From positions 1 to 28,222 of the forward strand of contig CAZCMD010000047.1 in assembly GCA_964499695.1 (NCBI GenBank): a stretch of 28,222 bases of DNA. The letters run 5' to 3'. The notes under the pieces are model-generated. The model was given only the letters and a program-made list of their open reading frames with translations. It did no database searches and was not told the DNA's origin. The stretch comes from JAAZBV01 sp964499695 (GTDB taxonomy: Bacteria; Desulfobacterota; DSM-4660; Desulfatiglandales; HGW-15). Below are positions 1 to 7,969 of the stretch, piece after piece (position 1 is the stretch's first letter; each line of letters opens with the position of its first letter). The position numbers and the translations under genes were made by a program.

Positions 1-91
1 AAAACTGATGTTTTTGTATGAAAGCGGTCAGCCATCAGCATTCAGCTTTCAGCAATAGGCATATAATACAAAGAACTGGCTGGCATCAGAT
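1..91. repeat. Left copy of flanking direct repeat
   Basis: This stretch matches 13579-13701 in the same orientation. Positions 18-48 match 13596-13626 at 29 of 31 bases, and 49-82 match 13659-13692 at about 31 of 34. The right copy carries about 32 extra bases between the two blocks. The repeat reaches the first base of the window, so its true left end is unseen. It contains TATAAT at 62-67, also present in the right copy. It resembles dispersed intergenic repeats rich in CAGC/TCAG, so it need not be an attachment site. Confidence 0.75.
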
Positions 92-150
92 ATGAATCCA
101 TATGAACGCAGGTCACTATTTTTACTAACCTTTTAAAAGGAGAGCAGATC

Positions 151-324
151 ATGAACATTTTAAGTTTTATCATCGCCATCATAGCCCTGATCGTTGCAAT
201 TATAGCATTTCAACGTTCCGGAGGAATAAAAGACCTTAAAAAAAATACAGCCGAGCTTCTGGCAAGAGCCGAAAAAAAGATGAGGGAAGAGGCACCCAAT
301 GTAGAGGAAGAAAAAAAACAGTAG
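151..324 (+). CDS. Small single-pass membrane protein, unknown function
   Basis: A 57-residue ORF starts at ATG 151 behind a good ribosome-binding site (AAAAGGAGAG at about 136-145). Residues 3-20 are almost all Ile/Leu/Ala/Val/Phe and form one membrane helix. The remaining 36 or so residues are highly charged (KDLKKNTAELLARAEKK...EEEKKQ) and probably form a cytosolic helix or coiled coil. The layout of an N-terminal anchor with a charged tail mirrors the LapA-like gene 111 bp downstream, so the two may act together at the membrane. I do not recognise a family. The RBS, composition and position at the head of the stress cassette make it likely to be real. Confidence 0.65.
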   Translation: MNILSFIIAIIALIVAIIAFQRSGGIKDLKKNTAELLARAEKKMREEAPNVEEEKKQ

Positions 325-435
325 GAAAAATAGACAGAAGGAAATATCCCGGAAAATAAATACTGCAAATATCATATTTTTACTCCTCCTGTCTATTCGT
401 GTAATGATCAAAGCCGGGATAATAGGAGAGAACTT

Positions 436-747
436 ATGTATTTTTTATTAATCATTACCTTTTTACTCTTCCTTGTAATTATTATAACCGGGATACAAAA
501 CAGTATGCCTTTAGGGGTAAAATTTATCTTCTGGAATCTCCAGATGTCTATTACAGCATTGATCTTTTATTCCTCTTTAATTGGCGGGGCCATTGTTGCG
601 ATTCTGACGTTTCCAAGGATGGTAAAGAAATCTCTTCATTTGAGAAGCTTGAATCGGGAGAACAATAAATTAAAAGAAAATATGGCACTATTAAGCAAAG
701 AACAAACTGACAAAATTGAAAAAGAACAAATCCAACAGGAGATGTAG
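436..747 (+). CDS. LapA-domain (DUF1049) membrane protein
   Basis: This 103-residue protein has two hydrophobic helices, at residues 2-20 and about 38-59. They are separated by the short segment QNSMPLGVKFIFWNLQMS, which is the signature region of the LapA/DUF1049 family (N followed by V-x-F-x-F/W). A cytosolic coiled coil rich in Glu, Lys and Gln follows at residues 64-103. LapA (YciS) in E. coli pairs with LapB to control FtsH-dependent turnover of LpxC. An ftsH gene lies in this same cassette, so a link to FtsH is a reasonable but unproven inference. No lapB is visible here. The start is ATG 436, with AGGAGAG just upstream at about 424-430. Confidence 0.8.
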   Translation: MYFLLIITFLLFLVIIITGIQNSMPLGVKFIFWNLQMSITALIFYSSLIGGAIVAILTFPRMVKKSLHLRSLNRENNKLKENMALLSKEQTDKIEKEQIQQEM

Positions 748-842
748 GAGTGGATCGATCATATAATGAAAAGATCAATCAATTGATCTGATACAGGACG
801 ATATTCCATGAATTATGGAAGTCTGACAGAGGGATTTAAGTA

Positions 843-2408
843 ATGGCTGTAAAGAAGATTGAGTATGCCGTAAAGGCAAGAGAAAAGATGATGAAAGGTG
901 TGAACACACTGGCAGACGCAGTGAAGGTCACGCTGGGGCCCAAAGGCCGGAATGTGCTTATTGAAAAATCATGGGGCGTTCCCAGGATCACCAAGGACGG
1001 GGTTACCGTTGCAAAGGAGATTGAACTTTCAGATCGGTTTGAAAACATCGGGGCACAAATGGTAAAGGAAGTCGCTTCAAAGACCTCTGATATTGCAGGA
1101 GATGGTACCACAACCGCCACTGTCCTTGCCCAGGCAATATATCGTGAGGGGGTTAAACTATTGGCAGCAGGTTTTAATCCTATGTATATAAAGAGGGGCA
1201 TAGACAGGGCAGTTGATCTGGTTGTTGCAGAACTGAAAAAGATATCGAAACCTGTAAAGGGTAGAATTGAAATCTCCCAGACCGGAACAATCTCGGCTAA
1301 TAATGATAAGGCCATAGGGGATATCATTGCCGAGGCAATGGAAAAAGTAGGCAAGGATGGTGTTATTACAGTGGAGGAGGCAAAAGGAATAGAGACAACC
1401 CTCACGGTTGTAGAGGGGATGCAGTTCGACAGGGGGTACCTGAGCCCATACTTTATAACAGATGTTGAGAAGATGACAGTTGATCTTGAGGAGCCTTATA
1501 TACTTTTACATGAAAAAAGGATCAAAAATATGCAGGGGCTATTACCCATTCTGGAAGCGGTGGCAAAAGATGGCAAGCCTCTCTTGATTATAGCAGAGGA
1601 TGTTGAAGGTGATGCCCTGGCAACACTGGTGGTAAATCAAATAAGAGGATCACTCAAATGCGCAGCAGTTAAGGCCCCCGGATATGGTGATAAACGAAGA
1701 GATACTATGGAGGATATTGCTATTTTGACAGGAGGGCAGGTAATTAATGAGGAACTGGGATACAAACTGGAAAACATTACACTGAATGATCTGGGTAAGG
1801 CCAGACGCATCACCATTGGCAATGAAAACACAACTATTATCGATGGAAAATGCAATGCTCAGGAACTGGCAGGAAGGGTAAAGCAGATCAAGACACAAAT
1901 AGAAGAGACAAAAGGAGATTATGACAAAAAAAAGTTGCAGGAACGTCTGGCCAAATTAGTTGGGGGTGTAGCGGTTATAAATGTTGGGGCAGTTACCGAG
2001 TCTGAGATGAAAGAAAAAAAAGACAGGATTGATGATGCGCTTCATGCCACCCGTGCAGCAGTAGAAGAAGGCATTGTCCCGGGAGGTGGCGTGGCATATA
2101 TAAGGGCCATGAAGGTCCTTGAAGAGATAAAGTTTACAGGTGAAGAGCAGCTCGGCGCCAATATTATTAAACGGGCACTGGAAGAGCCTCTAAGGCAGAT
2201 CGCAAATAATGCCGGTTTTGAAGGATCTGTTGTTGTTCAACATGTTATTAGTCATAAAGATGGGTTCGGATTTAATGCAGAAACAGGTGAATATGAAGAC
2301 ATGATGATTGCAGGGATTATTGATCCTACCAAGGTAGAGCGGTTTGCGCTTCAAAATGCAGCTTCCATTGCTGGCCTTCTTCTGACTACTGAAGCGGCAG
2401 TTACTTAA
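843..2408 (+). CDS. groEL: Orphan GroEL chaperonin lacking the C-terminal tail
   Basis: This 521-residue protein is a type I chaperonin subunit (Hsp60), which folds proteins inside an ATP-driven double ring. The ATP-site signatures are intact: KDG at 51-53 (Asp52), GDGTTTAT at 87-94, D398 in the RIDDAL segment, and GGG at 414-416. The protein stops right after the LLLTTEAAV strand, about 25 residues before the usual end. The flexible tail and the GGM repeats that normally line the cavity floor are therefore absent, and no such sequence is readable in other frames downstream. No groES precedes it and no CIRCE operator (TTAGCACTC-N9-GAGTGCTAA) is visible. It is probably a second, specialised GroEL that borrows GroES from elsewhere. 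The start is ATG 843, with GAGGG at 829-833. Confidence 0.95.
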   Translation: MAVKKIEYAVKAREKMMKGVNTLADAVKVTLGPKGRNVLIEKSWGVPRITKDGVTVAKEIELSDRFENIGAQMVKEVASKTSDIAGDGTTTATVLAQAIYREGVKLLAAGFNPMYIKRGIDRAVDLVVAELKKISKPVKGRIEISQTGTISANNDKAIGDIIAEAMEKVGKDGVITVEEAKGIETTLTVVEGMQFDRGYLSPYFITDVEKMTVDLEEPYILLHEKRIKNMQGLLPILEAVAKDGKPLLIIAEDVEGDALATLVVNQIRGSLKCAAVKAPGYGDKRRDTMEDIAILTGGQVINEELGYKLENITLNDLGKARRITIGNENTTIIDGKCNAQELAGRVKQIKTQIEETKGDYDKKKLQERLAKLVGGVAVINVGAVTESEMKEKKDRIDDALHATRAAVEEGIVPGGGVAYIRAMKVLEEIKFTGEEQLGANIIKRALEEPLRQIANNAGFEGSVVVQHVISHKDGFGFNAETGEYEDMMIAGIIDPTKVERFALQNAASIAGLLLTTEAAVT

Positions 2409-2489
2409 AAAGTTAATAATCAGCAGTTTAATACAAATGATGCTGCATGAAGGACATATACATAAAGGCCAGGGAGAAAATATTGCATT

Positions 2490-3917
2490 ATGAAACTTTA
2501 CCTAATAAACCCATCCAATCCGCTCGTCAGCATTGTAAATATCAGAGAGAGCAGGTGGAACAGATATCGCGTATGGAAGCCGCTCAGTCTTATGGTTCTG
2601 GCTGGCCTGACATCCAAAGAGTGGGATATATCAATTATTGATGAAAATCTTGGCGTGCCTGATTACAGTACCATGACGATGCCCGATCTTGTGGGTATCA
2701 CAGCCTTTACCTCCCAGGCCAACCGTGCTTATGAAGTGGCTGCCTGGTTCAGGCATAAGGGTATACCGGTTGTCATGGGAGGTATTCATGCGACCATGTG
2801 CCTTGATGAGGTAATGGAGCAAGTCGATGCTGTTGTTACAGGCGAGGCGGAAAATGTCTGGGCCAGGGTTCTGGAGGATGCTAAGAATGGAGACCTGCAG
2901 CGCATATATGAAGGAGGGCTGGCAGAGATAAAAAATGTATCTCCGGCCAGGCATGATTTAACATCAAAAGACTATGCCTTTGGTGCTATCCAGACTACCA
3001 GAGGCTGTCCATTGAACTGCAATTTTTGCAGTGTAACAGCCTTTAACGGCGCCCAATACCGCCAGCGTTCTATCCCTGACGTAATAAAAGAATTCAGGTC
3101 AATAAAAGAAAAACATGTTTTGATTGTTGACGATAATCTTATCGGGACAAGCAAGGGGCACATAGAACGGGCCAAGGAATTATTCCGGGTTATGGCATGG
3201 GCGAATCTCGGAAAAGAGTGGGTTGCACAGGCATCTATTAACTTTGCTGATGATGAAGAGCTCCTGATACTGGCTGCGAAGGCGGGATGCAAAGGCGTAT
3301 TTATTGGTTTTGAATCTCCTTCAACTGAGGGATTAAAGGAAATCGGAAAAAAATTCAACCTTCAGAAAAATCGTGACTTCAGGGCTTCTGTAAAGCGTAT
3401 ACAAAGGCATCACATAGTTGTTGTGGGTTCATTTATCATCGGGCTTGACATTGATAAAGCAGGCATTGGCAGAAAAACAGCAGATGTGGCCAGACAATAT
3501 GGCATTGATTGTCTTAATACCCTGTTTCTAACACCTTTGCCAGGTACACGCCTATGGGATCAGATGAAATCGGAAAGACGTATCGCACTTGATAAGTTTC
3601 CTCAAGACTGGAAATATTACACACTGACCTATCCTGTAGCTCGCTATAAAAATTTGTCACTTGAAGAGATTATAGATGAAATGGTCTCTTGCGACAGCGC
3701 TTTTTATTCTATACCAGGGATTATAGTCAGAACATGTAGAAATTTCATACTAAACCGTGAAATAATGATGAGCCTGATAAGTAATCTTTCATACAGGCGC
3801 AATCTTCAACTGAATCGAAAGTCATATGCTGATTTTCTATCGATGATGAAAGGCGTCTCTGATAATTCCGAGCCCTGTTATTTGCAACCCGAATATCAGG
3901 TAACAACGCTATCATAG
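2490..3917 (+). CDS. B12-binding-domain-type radical SAM protein
   Basis: This 475-residue protein has an N-terminal Rossmann-like domain (residues 1-140) of the cobalamin-binding type, with the family motif GGIHAT at 97-102. The canonical DxHxxG cobalamin-ligand motif is not evident. A radical SAM core follows, with C173-x3-C177-x2-C180 to bind the [4Fe-4S] cluster, then IGFESPS (272-278) and TPLPGTRLW (348-356), as in the B12-radical SAM families that carry a DUF4070-like C-terminus. The substrate cannot be read from sequence. Related families modify lipids, hopanoids and natural products. It sits 81 bp after groEL and 72 bp before the glycosyltransferase, so co-transcription is likely. The RBS is mediocre (AGGGAG at 2471-2476, spacing 13). 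Confidence 0.88.
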   Translation: MKLYLINPSNPLVSIVNIRESRWNRYRVWKPLSLMVLAGLTSKEWDISIIDENLGVPDYSTMTMPDLVGITAFTSQANRAYEVAAWFRHKGIPVVMGGIHATMCLDEVMEQVDAVVTGEAENVWARVLEDAKNGDLQRIYEGGLAEIKNVSPARHDLTSKDYAFGAIQTTRGCPLNCNFCSVTAFNGAQYRQRSIPDVIKEFRSIKEKHVLIVDDNLIGTSKGHIERAKELFRVMAWANLGKEWVAQASINFADDEELLILAAKAGCKGVFIGFESPSTEGLKEIGKKFNLQKNRDFRASVKRIQRHHIVVVGSFIIGLDIDKAGIGRKTADVARQYGIDCLNTLFLTPLPGTRLWDQMKSERRIALDKFPQDWKYYTLTYPVARYKNLSLEEIIDEMVSCDSAFYSIPGIIVRTCRNFILNREIMMSLISNLSYRRNLQLNRKSYADFLSMMKGVSDNSEPCYLQPEYQVTTLS

Positions 3918-3989
3918 GTATGACTGGTCAGGGTTTTGCAATCCTGTTTTAATGAACAATCTTGACTGTATAAATATTGAGGAAAAATA

Positions 3990-6296
3990 ATGACATCCAT
4001 TAAAAAAAAATATGAGGGAATCGATTCAATCGCAGTATTAGGGAATTATCAGCCACGCCAGTGTGGCATTGCAACCTTTACTACCGACCTGACAAATGGC
4101 CTGTCAATGGCTGTTCCTGAAATATATAATTGGGTTATAGCCATGAACGATATACCTGAAGGATATTCTTACCCTGAAAAAGTTCGTTTTGAGATAAACA
4201 GGAATAAATTAAATGACTACATTACAGCATCACAATTTCTCAATATCAGTCAGCCGGACATTGTTTGTGTACAGCATGAATTCGGCATCTTCGGTGGTTC
4301 GGCTGGCAGTCACTTGCTCAGACTTTTAAGTGATTTACGCATGCCTGTTGTTACGACATTACACACTGTTTTGAAGGACCCTGCACCTGAATATCGGGAT
4401 GTTATGTGCAAGCTTGCTGATCTTTCCGACAAACTGGTGGTTATGAGCCATATGGCATTTGGGTTTCTCAAGGATATCTATGGCGTGCCTGACGAGAAAA
4501 TTACATTTATCCATCATGGTATCCCTGATACACCTTTTATTGATCCCAGTTTTCATAAAGACAAGTTTGGTGTGGAGGGTAAAAAGGTTCTGCTTACTTT
4601 TGGGCTCCTTTCATCAAATAAGGGCATTGAAAATGTATTGAGGGCCCTTCCTGCTGCAATTAAGAAACACCCTGATATAGTTTACATTATACTGGGCGCT
4701 ACTCATCCCCAAATCCTGAAGTCCCAGGGGGATGCCTACCGGATTATGCTTCAACAGCTCGTTCGTAAACTTAATATCAGTGATCATGTAATTTTTCAGA
4801 ACCGTTTTGTTGAGCTCAAGGAGTTATGTGAATTCCTGGGTATTGCGGATATTTATATAACCCCTTACATGGATGAGGCCCAGATTACCTCCGGTACACT
4901 TGCCTACGCCATGGGAACTGGCAAGGCTGTTATTTCAACCCCTTACTGGTATGCCACTGAAATGCTGGATGAAGGACGAGGTATAATTGTGCCATTCAAT
5001 AATCAGGATGCCATATCGGATAAAATTACCTATCTTCTGGATAATGATGTCGAGAGGCATAGCATACGTAAAAAGGCCTATACCTTCAGCCGTCAGGCGA
5101 TCTGGAAAGAGGTTTCCAAAAAATATCTTCAGGTTTTTTGTGAAGTGAAGCAAAACCGGACAAGAAATCCTCGTCCCCGCTATTCTTATATTGAGAACAT
5201 CAAGGCTATCACAAATTATGATCTTCCTGAGCTCAAGCTTGATCATATGAAGGCATTTACTGACGATACCGGTATCATGCAGCATGCGAATTATACAATT
5301 CCTGATCGAACACATGGCTATTGCACTGATGATAATGCAAGAGCGCTTCTGGTCGCTGCTATGGGCCAGAAATACCTTCCAACAAACGGCCAGGGGCTTT
5401 CTTATCTAACAGGTCATTATCTTGGATTTTTGCTATATTCGTACAATGAAAAGAATGGCCGTTTCAGAAATTTTATGACCTATTCACGCGAATGGCTGGA
5501 GGATGTTGGTTCTGAAGATGCCCATGGAAGAGTGCTCTGGTGTCTTGGAAAGTCTGTCGCCTTTCTTGATGATCCCGGTCATCTCGCTATAAGCACAACT
5601 CTTTTCAACAAGGCAATAAGGGCCGTTGAAAATTTTCATTCTCCCCGGGCCATTGCCTTTTGTCTTGTAGGCATGCATGCCTACCTTAAAAAATTCTCCG
5701 GCGATAGTGATGTGCGCAGAATAAGGGAAATTCTTGCAGAAAGACTTTATGGTCAGTTTAAAAACAATAGTACTCACGACTGGCCATGGCTGGAAAATAC
5801 CCTGAATTATTCAAACGGAAAACTTCCACAAGCTCTCCTGCTTTCCGGTCAATGGATGCAGAAAAGTGAAATGACCGATATGGGGCTTAACTCACTTAAA
5901 TGGCTGCTCTCAATCCAAACTGAAGACAGTCACTTTGTTCCAATAGGCAGCAATGGATGGTATGAAAAAGGAGGACGAAAGGCCCGTTTTGATCAGCAGC
6001 CAATAGAAGCCAATGCCATGATAGATGCATGTGTAGAGGCATTTAATGTTACCAGAGATAAAATGTGGATTGAAAGCGCTGTCATGTGTTTCAACTGGTT
6101 CTTAGGAAACAATGACCTGAACATGCTGCTGTATGATGCTAAAACAGGCGGTTGCCGTGATGGTCTGATGGCAGACGGAATCAATCAGAATGAGGGCGCT
6201 GAATCAACTCTTGAATGGCTGCTATCACTTATGACATTACAAAATCTGTATGCTGACGAGTTGCTGAAACAGCCATCTTTACAAGCAAAGGTTTAA
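3990..6296 (+). CDS. GT4 glycosyltransferase fused to six-hairpin glycosidase-like domain
   Basis: This 768-residue protein has two parts. Residues 12-385 form a GT-B fold, family GT4: N-terminal QPRQCGIATFT (21-31), GLLSSNKGIENVLRAL (205-220), and the donor-site region with SGTLAYAMGTGKAV (301-314) and EMLDEGRGIIVP (324-335). Residues about 410-755 form a helical domain resembling an (alpha/alpha)6 toroid, with TDDTGIMQHA (424-433), HGYCTDDNARAL (442-453), WPWLENTLNYSNGKLPQA (598-615) and GAEST (736-740). No signal peptide or membrane helix is visible, so it should act in the cytosol. The adjacent GH130 gene suggests a mannose-containing product or substrate. The RBS is GAGG at about 3979, and the start is ATG 3990. 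Confidence 0.88.
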   Translation: MTSIKKKYEGIDSIAVLGNYQPRQCGIATFTTDLTNGLSMAVPEIYNWVIAMNDIPEGYSYPEKVRFEINRNKLNDYITASQFLNISQPDIVCVQHEFGIFGGSAGSHLLRLLSDLRMPVVTTLHTVLKDPAPEYRDVMCKLADLSDKLVVMSHMAFGFLKDIYGVPDEKITFIHHGIPDTPFIDPSFHKDKFGVEGKKVLLTFGLLSSNKGIENVLRALPAAIKKHPDIVYIILGATHPQILKSQGDAYRIMLQQLVRKLNISDHVIFQNRFVELKELCEFLGIADIYITPYMDEAQITSGTLAYAMGTGKAVISTPYWYATEMLDEGRGIIVPFNNQDAISDKITYLLDNDVERHSIRKKAYTFSRQAIWKEVSKKYLQVFCEVKQNRTRNPRPRYSYIENIKAITNYDLPELKLDHMKAFTDDTGIMQHANYTIPDRTHGYCTDDNARALLVAAMGQKYLPTNGQGLSYLTGHYLGFLLYSYNEKNGRFRNFMTYSREWLEDVGSEDAHGRVLWCLGKSVAFLDDPGHLAISTTLFNKAIRAVENFHSPRAIAFCLVGMHAYLKKFSGDSDVRRIREILAERLYGQFKNNSTHDWPWLENTLNYSNGKLPQALLLSGQWMQKSEMTDMGLNSLKWLLSIQTEDSHFVPIGSNGWYEKGGRKARFDQQPIEANAMIDACVEAFNVTRDKMWIESAVMCFNWFLGNNDLNMLLYDAKTGGCRDGLMADGINQNEGAESTLEWLLSLMTLQNLYADELLKQPSLQAKV

Positions 6297-6424
6297 GTTA
6301 AAGGGTTATTAATATTTTGTGATCGTTTCACCATTTTACCGGCGCGCAGTTGACCTGTGTAATAGCTTCTTTGACGATTTGATGATAACGCCTGAAGTGG
6401 CTGCCATACAAAGGATATATTTAT

Positions 6425-7903
6425 ATGCATTCTAATAATCAAAATCACCTGAAGGTCAATAGGCTTGAACATGAAATCAAAGGCGATACATCACGGGTTA
6501 TCACCCGGCTTCATCTGCCGGATAACGTGTCCAGTATTCATAAAATAATTAATAGAATAATGAGGTTGCCGGAAACAGAGGCCGGAGATCTGTTGAATCA
6601 GATAATGATAGAATTTTCCGAGCGGCACAAAAACCTCGTCAATATTTTTAAAAAACATCTGAATGAAGTTAAAGATTATCTTCCCCAGGATATAATACTT
6701 AATGATGTTCAAAAAAAATTAATCGGCGCCTGTTTTACAATGGAGTATTCAATTGAATCCGCCGCCCTTTTCAACCCTTCAATAGTTCTCCACCCTGATC
6801 AAAGCCATCTGGAAAAGGGGTGCCTGCGCTTTATTATGAGTTTACGGGCTACCGGTGAGGGTCATATTTCATCAATTGTATTTAGAAGCGGAATCCTTGA
6901 CCGTGATAACAGGATAATCTTTGATCCGACCAGCGATTTTGTCGAGAGGCCTGAAATCCATTTGAATCCGGTTTACGAAAAATATTTGTTTCATCTGAAA
7001 CTCAATGAAATGGAGGCATACAACGAAGTAACAACGCATATCCTTGGACAATTACCGGAAGATTTTACCTATAATGAATTAAGGCAGAAGATCAGTAACC
7101 TTAAGGAATCTCCGGCTTTTCCGGAAGCACGACAGAACCAGACCTTTAAAATCATGTACTGGCTTGCCAATTCCAACTATGAAGTGGCCTTTGATCAGGA
7201 TCACGCAATATCTGAACGGGTCATTTTTCCTGTATCGAAAAATGAAAGCAGGGGTATTGAAGATGCCAGATTTGTGCAATTTCATAGTGATACCGGTGAA
7301 TTTACATATTATGCCACATATACAGCCTACAACGGGTTTAAAATCCTTCCTCAGCTTATTGAAACAAAGGATTTTATAAAATTTAAAATAACTACCCTCA
7401 ACGGTAAGGCAATACAAAATAAAGGGATGGCCCTTTTTCCGCGTAAAATAGATGGCAGGTTCGTTATGTTGTCACGACAGGATGGTGAAAATAACCGCAT
7501 CATGTTCTCAGATAATATCCATTTCTGGCAGGAGACCAGAATCATCCAGGAACCGTCACGCCCCTGGGAGTTCATTAAGATCGGAAACTGCGGATCACCC
7601 CTGGAAACAGATAAGGGCTGGATTGTACTCACACACGGTGTAGGGCCTATGCGCAAGTATTGTATCGGTGCGATGCTGCTTGATCTTGAGAACCCGGAAA
7701 AGGTCATTGCACGCCTTGAAGAACCTTTAATCGCTCCTATCAAGGAAGAACGAGAGGGATATGTCCCTAATGTTGTTTATACCTGCGGAGCGATTTTCCA
7801 CAATAATGACCTGGTCATTCCCTATGGCATATCTGATATTAAAACGGGAATAGTGACTGTTGATGTCAAAGAATTGATTAACTGCATGAAGACAGTTAAT
7901 TGA
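6425..7903 (+). CDS. GH130-family mannoside phosphorylase or hydrolase
   Basis: This 492-residue protein matches glycoside hydrolase family 130. Its five-bladed propeller begins near NPSIVLHP (117-124), after an N-terminal helical extension of about 100 residues. Recognisable motifs are RGIEDARFV (276-284, the family G-x-E-D-P-R site with the catalytic Asp at 280 and Ala in place of Pro), LFPRKIDGRFVMLSR (337-351), and GSPLETDKGWIVLTHGV (390-406) followed by GAMLLDLENPEKV (415-427). Characterised GH130 enzymes phosphorolyse or hydrolyse beta-mannosides. Phosphate-binding residues cannot be assigned with confidence, so the mode is open. It is 128 bp after the GT4 fusion, with which it probably shares a pathway. 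The RBS is AAAGGAT at about 6410. Confidence 0.87.
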   Translation: MHSNNQNHLKVNRLEHEIKGDTSRVITRLHLPDNVSSIHKIINRIMRLPETEAGDLLNQIMIEFSERHKNLVNIFKKHLNEVKDYLPQDIILNDVQKKLIGACFTMEYSIESAALFNPSIVLHPDQSHLEKGCLRFIMSLRATGEGHISSIVFRSGILDRDNRIIFDPTSDFVERPEIHLNPVYEKYLFHLKLNEMEAYNEVTTHILGQLPEDFTYNELRQKISNLKESPAFPEARQNQTFKIMYWLANSNYEVAFDQDHAISERVIFPVSKNESRGIEDARFVQFHSDTGEFTYYATYTAYNGFKILPQLIETKDFIKFKITTLNGKAIQNKGMALFPRKIDGRFVMLSRQDGENNRIMFSDNIHFWQETRIIQEPSRPWEFIKIGNCGSPLETDKGWIVLTHGVGPMRKYCIGAMLLDLENPEKVIARLEEPLIAPIKEEREGYVPNVVYTCGAIFHNNDLVIPYGISDIKTGIVTVDVKELINCMKTVN

Positions 7904-7969
7904 AATCTAAACAACCTGTAAAGGGTGCATGAAGTTTTTTATTTTTAAGTATATAAAGGAAATATAAAT

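Noticed and set aside
160..411. An 83-codon minus-strand frame over the first small gene
   Set aside because: Its translation is a Phe-rich run produced by the A-rich region. The + strand 57-aa gene has an RBS and a sensible membrane-helix layout.
748..842. CIRCE operator or heat-shock sigma promoter before groEL
   Set aside because: No TTAGCACTC-N9-GAGTGCTAA and no convincing CTTGAA..CCCCAT pair were found. Only a short ATCAATTGAT palindrome is present.
836..1405. A 189-codon minus-strand open frame inside groEL
   Set aside because: It lies opposite the certain groEL frame, has a low-complexity Ser/Phe-rich translation, and has no RBS. It is a codon-bias shadow.
2447..2641. A short + frame overlapping the start of the radical SAM gene
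   Set aside because: It overlaps in another frame and shows no family likeness. The radical SAM frame from 2490 explains the DNA.
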